From an uncultured Dysosmobacter sp. (lineage in GTDB: Bacteria > Bacillota > Clostridia > Oscillospirales > Oscillospiraceae): a stretch of DNA of 52,907 nt. The DNA lies in contig CAKUBJ010000009.1 of assembly GCA_934636905.1 (NCBI GenBank), positions 1-52,907 of the forward strand, written 5' to 3'. Under the pieces are notes generated by a model, which had not been told where the DNA came from, did not search any database, and worked only from the letters and a program-made list of their open reading frames with translations. The position numbers and the translations under genes were made by a program. Positions within the stretch are counted from its first letter, which is position 1; each line of letters opens with the position of its first letter. Positions 51,689 to 52,907 of the stretch are shown here, piece after piece.

Positions 51689-52622
51689 AGTATACGGGAT
51701 TCAGATAAACCCCGTCCTTCTGCAGTTCAAAATGGAGATGGGGACCGGTGGCCATGCCTGTTTCCCCCACCTCCCCCAACTTCTCTCCCTCCTTCACGGC
51801 GCTGCCGGAGGATACGGAAATCCGGCTGCAATGGGCATACAGGGTGGAGCAGCCGTTGGCATGGGTGACGGTGCAGTATTTGCCGTAGCTGCTGCTCTCC
51901 CCCACCGCCGTGACGGTGCCGTCGGCAAAGCAGGCAATGGCCGTCCCGGTATCCGCCGCCAGATCCACCCCGTAGTGGAACCGCTCCTCCCCCTCCGTGG
52001 GGTGCTCCCGGTAACCGAAGCCCGAGGACAGCGCCCCCTTCACCGGCGTCCTGTGGTCAAAGCCCAGAATGGCCTGACTCATGCTGACATTTTCCGGCAG
52101 GTCTTCATCGGTATAGAGAATCAGGCTGACGGCGGATTCCTCCCGGGACGGCTCCTCATCCGCAGGCAGGGCTGCCCCCTCCTGGGGTGCCGTGTCCCGC
52201 CAGCTTTGCAGTTCCGTCAGGGACAGGGAGGGGCTGCTGCCGGCCTGTGCAGAGGTTTTCCGGGATTCCGCTTCTTCCGGCCGGAACACCGCCCGGTAAA
52301 CCTCGTCCGCCGCCTGAGAGGGCGTTTCTCCGCTGGAAAAGAGGCCTCCCACCGCCGCGAAAACTGCCTGCACGTCCATGCTGCGGGCCATGGCCGCCGA
52401 GAGTTTTTCGCCGAACGCCTCCAACCTGCCCGGCAGCAGCAGCTTGGCCGCCACCAGCAGCACAAACGCGCCGCCGCACAGCATCAGCCGCAGCAGCTGC
52501 ACCCATTCCCGGGACGCCCCCGCAGTTCTCCGCCCCGCCTGCTGCCGTCCCGCCGGACGGGCTGCTTTTCGCCTGACGGCCGCAGCCGAGCCGATGCGCC
52601 GCCCTGCCTGTCTTGTCCCCAT
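51672..52622 (-). CDS. spoIVFA: SpoIVFA-like membrane-anchored M23 (LytM) protein
   Basis: 316 aa. Arg/Ala-rich cytoplasmic N-terminus, one membrane helix near 45-65, a linker, and a C-terminal M23 domain (about 205-310) with HYGVDLAADTG and HLHFELQ. The HxxxD and HxH zinc motifs look intact, unlike the degenerate domain in Bacillus SpoIVFA. SpoIVFA anchors and restrains SpoIVFB until a forespore signal arrives; the overlap with the M50 gene supports that role. A general M23 wall hydrolase is the alternative. Confidence 0.75.
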   Translation of the reverse strand: MGTRQAGRRIGSAAAVRRKAARPAGRQQAGRRTAGASREWVQLLRLMLCGGAFVLLVAAKLLLPGRLEAFGEKLSAAMARSMDVQAVFAAVGGLFSSGETPSQAADEVYRAVFRPEEAESRKTSAQAGSSPSLSLTELQSWRDTAPQEGAALPADEEPSREESAVSLILYTDEDLPENVSMSQAILGFDHRTPVKGALSSGFGYREHPTEGEERFHYGVDLAADTGTAIACFADGTVTAVGESSSYGKYCTVTHANGCSTLYAHCSRISVSSGSAVKEGEKLGEVGETGMATGPHLHFELQKDGVYLNPVYYVETA

Positions 52623-52797
52623 GACACCGCCCCCTTCCGTGAGTTCCTTTCATCCTATGCTGCCCTTTTGCAGGCTATGCGTACCCGGATTCCGGAAAAG
52701 CGGGAATGAAAATGCAAAATCCCGGGTGCTTTCCGGGTTTGTCCGCTTCTTCAACGAAGCCGGCAGGGCGTGGCTGCCGGAAGAGACGCATAAAAAG

Positions 52798-52831
52798 AGG
52801 AAGATGCCGTCCGTGGGACGGCATCTTCCTC
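52798..52831. terminator. Strong hairpin next to the right-end repeat
   Basis: GAGGAAGATGCCGTCC pairs with GACGGCATCTTCCTC. It directly abuts the repeat copy that starts at 52832, in the same relation as the hairpin at 23103-23133 to its copy. Confidence 0.65.
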
Positions 52832-52907
52832 TGAGACTGTCGATAAAGTGGTGAGTTTTCCGCGGCGGTAAGGAAGGGTGTGCGCGGGACTGCGCCCGCA
52901 GGCGCGT
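52832..52907 (-). repeat. Second copy of the 23-kb repeat, cut by the window end
   Basis: Bases 52832-52889 are the exact reverse complement of 23046-23103 (58 of 58). The similarity stops at 52890, within the window, so only the outer part of the repeat is shared or the copy diverges there. The last bases TGCGCCCGCAGGCGCG form another small palindrome. Confidence 0.85.

Noticed and set aside
1..52907. tRNA or rRNA genes
   Set aside because: No tRNA cloverleaf with a T-loop GGTTCGAAT-type arm or rRNA segment was recognised on either strand by reading; a covariance search would settle it.

Overview
The window comes from a GC-rich, spore-forming Gram-positive anaerobe, most likely a gut clostridium of the Oscillospiraceae/Ruminococcaceae type. 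The grounds are near-canonical sigma-A promoters and AGGAGG ribosome binding sites, a T-box leader on leuS, a SpoIVFA/SpoIVFB-like pair, a CotJC-type manganese catalase remnant, maturation genes for selenium-dependent molybdenum hydroxylases, and a TnpX-like large serine recombinase. This is inference from gene content; no database was searched.

Bases 1-9200 are accessory. First come a decayed cas3 (minus strand, promoter still recognisable) and a CotJC catalase gene that has lost its 5' end. The catalase remnant is split by a 7.2-kb element (about 1244-8482). The element ends carry a perfect 23-bp inverted repeat and each abuts a GA dinucleotide. Joining the ends gives a 48-bp palindrome centred on GA, as expected for the attP of a large serine recombinase, and excision would rejoin the catalase reading frame exactly. 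All cargo reads in one direction: a 44-aa ORF, the recombinase, an ECF sigma factor with an RsgI-type anti-sigma factor carrying PepSY domains, an ABC-F ATPase behind an attenuator-like leader, and a glycosyltransferase fused to a MarR-like domain. A Lar-like zinc-ribbon protein follows.

Bases 9200-19820 hold rpsB-tsf and then a six-gene minus-strand catabolic operon: M24 creatinase-like protein, SDR dehydrogenase, zinc dehydrogenase, and a ribose-type ABC importer (ATPase, permease, binding lipoprotein). A divergent FadR-type GntR regulator faces it. A perfect palindrome TTGGTATACCAA lies just downstream of the operon's -10 box, and a near copy follows the regulator's own -10, so the regulator probably controls both. 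A truncated HpcH/HpaI aldolase remnant lies beyond.

Bases 19900-35100 carry a DUF1858 redox protein, trmK, a NIF3-like gene and yebC, then a hairpin-rich repeat region, an MMPL transporter with a large secreted coiled-coil partner and metK in one minus-strand run, a divergent TetR regulator, xdhC-yqeB, a CstA-type transporter and an unknown two-helix membrane protein. A 58-bp piece of the repeat at 22.8-23.1 kb recurs exactly, inverted, at the right end of the window.

Bases 35200-52700 are a mostly housekeeping minus-strand block: spoIVFA/spoIVFB-like genes, a secreted repeat protein, smc, ftsY, rph, rdgB, a zinc ribbon, yhbY, a nadD-yqeK fusion, an LCP cell-wall ligase, rsfS, a membrane-anchored XRE regulator and T-box-controlled leuS.
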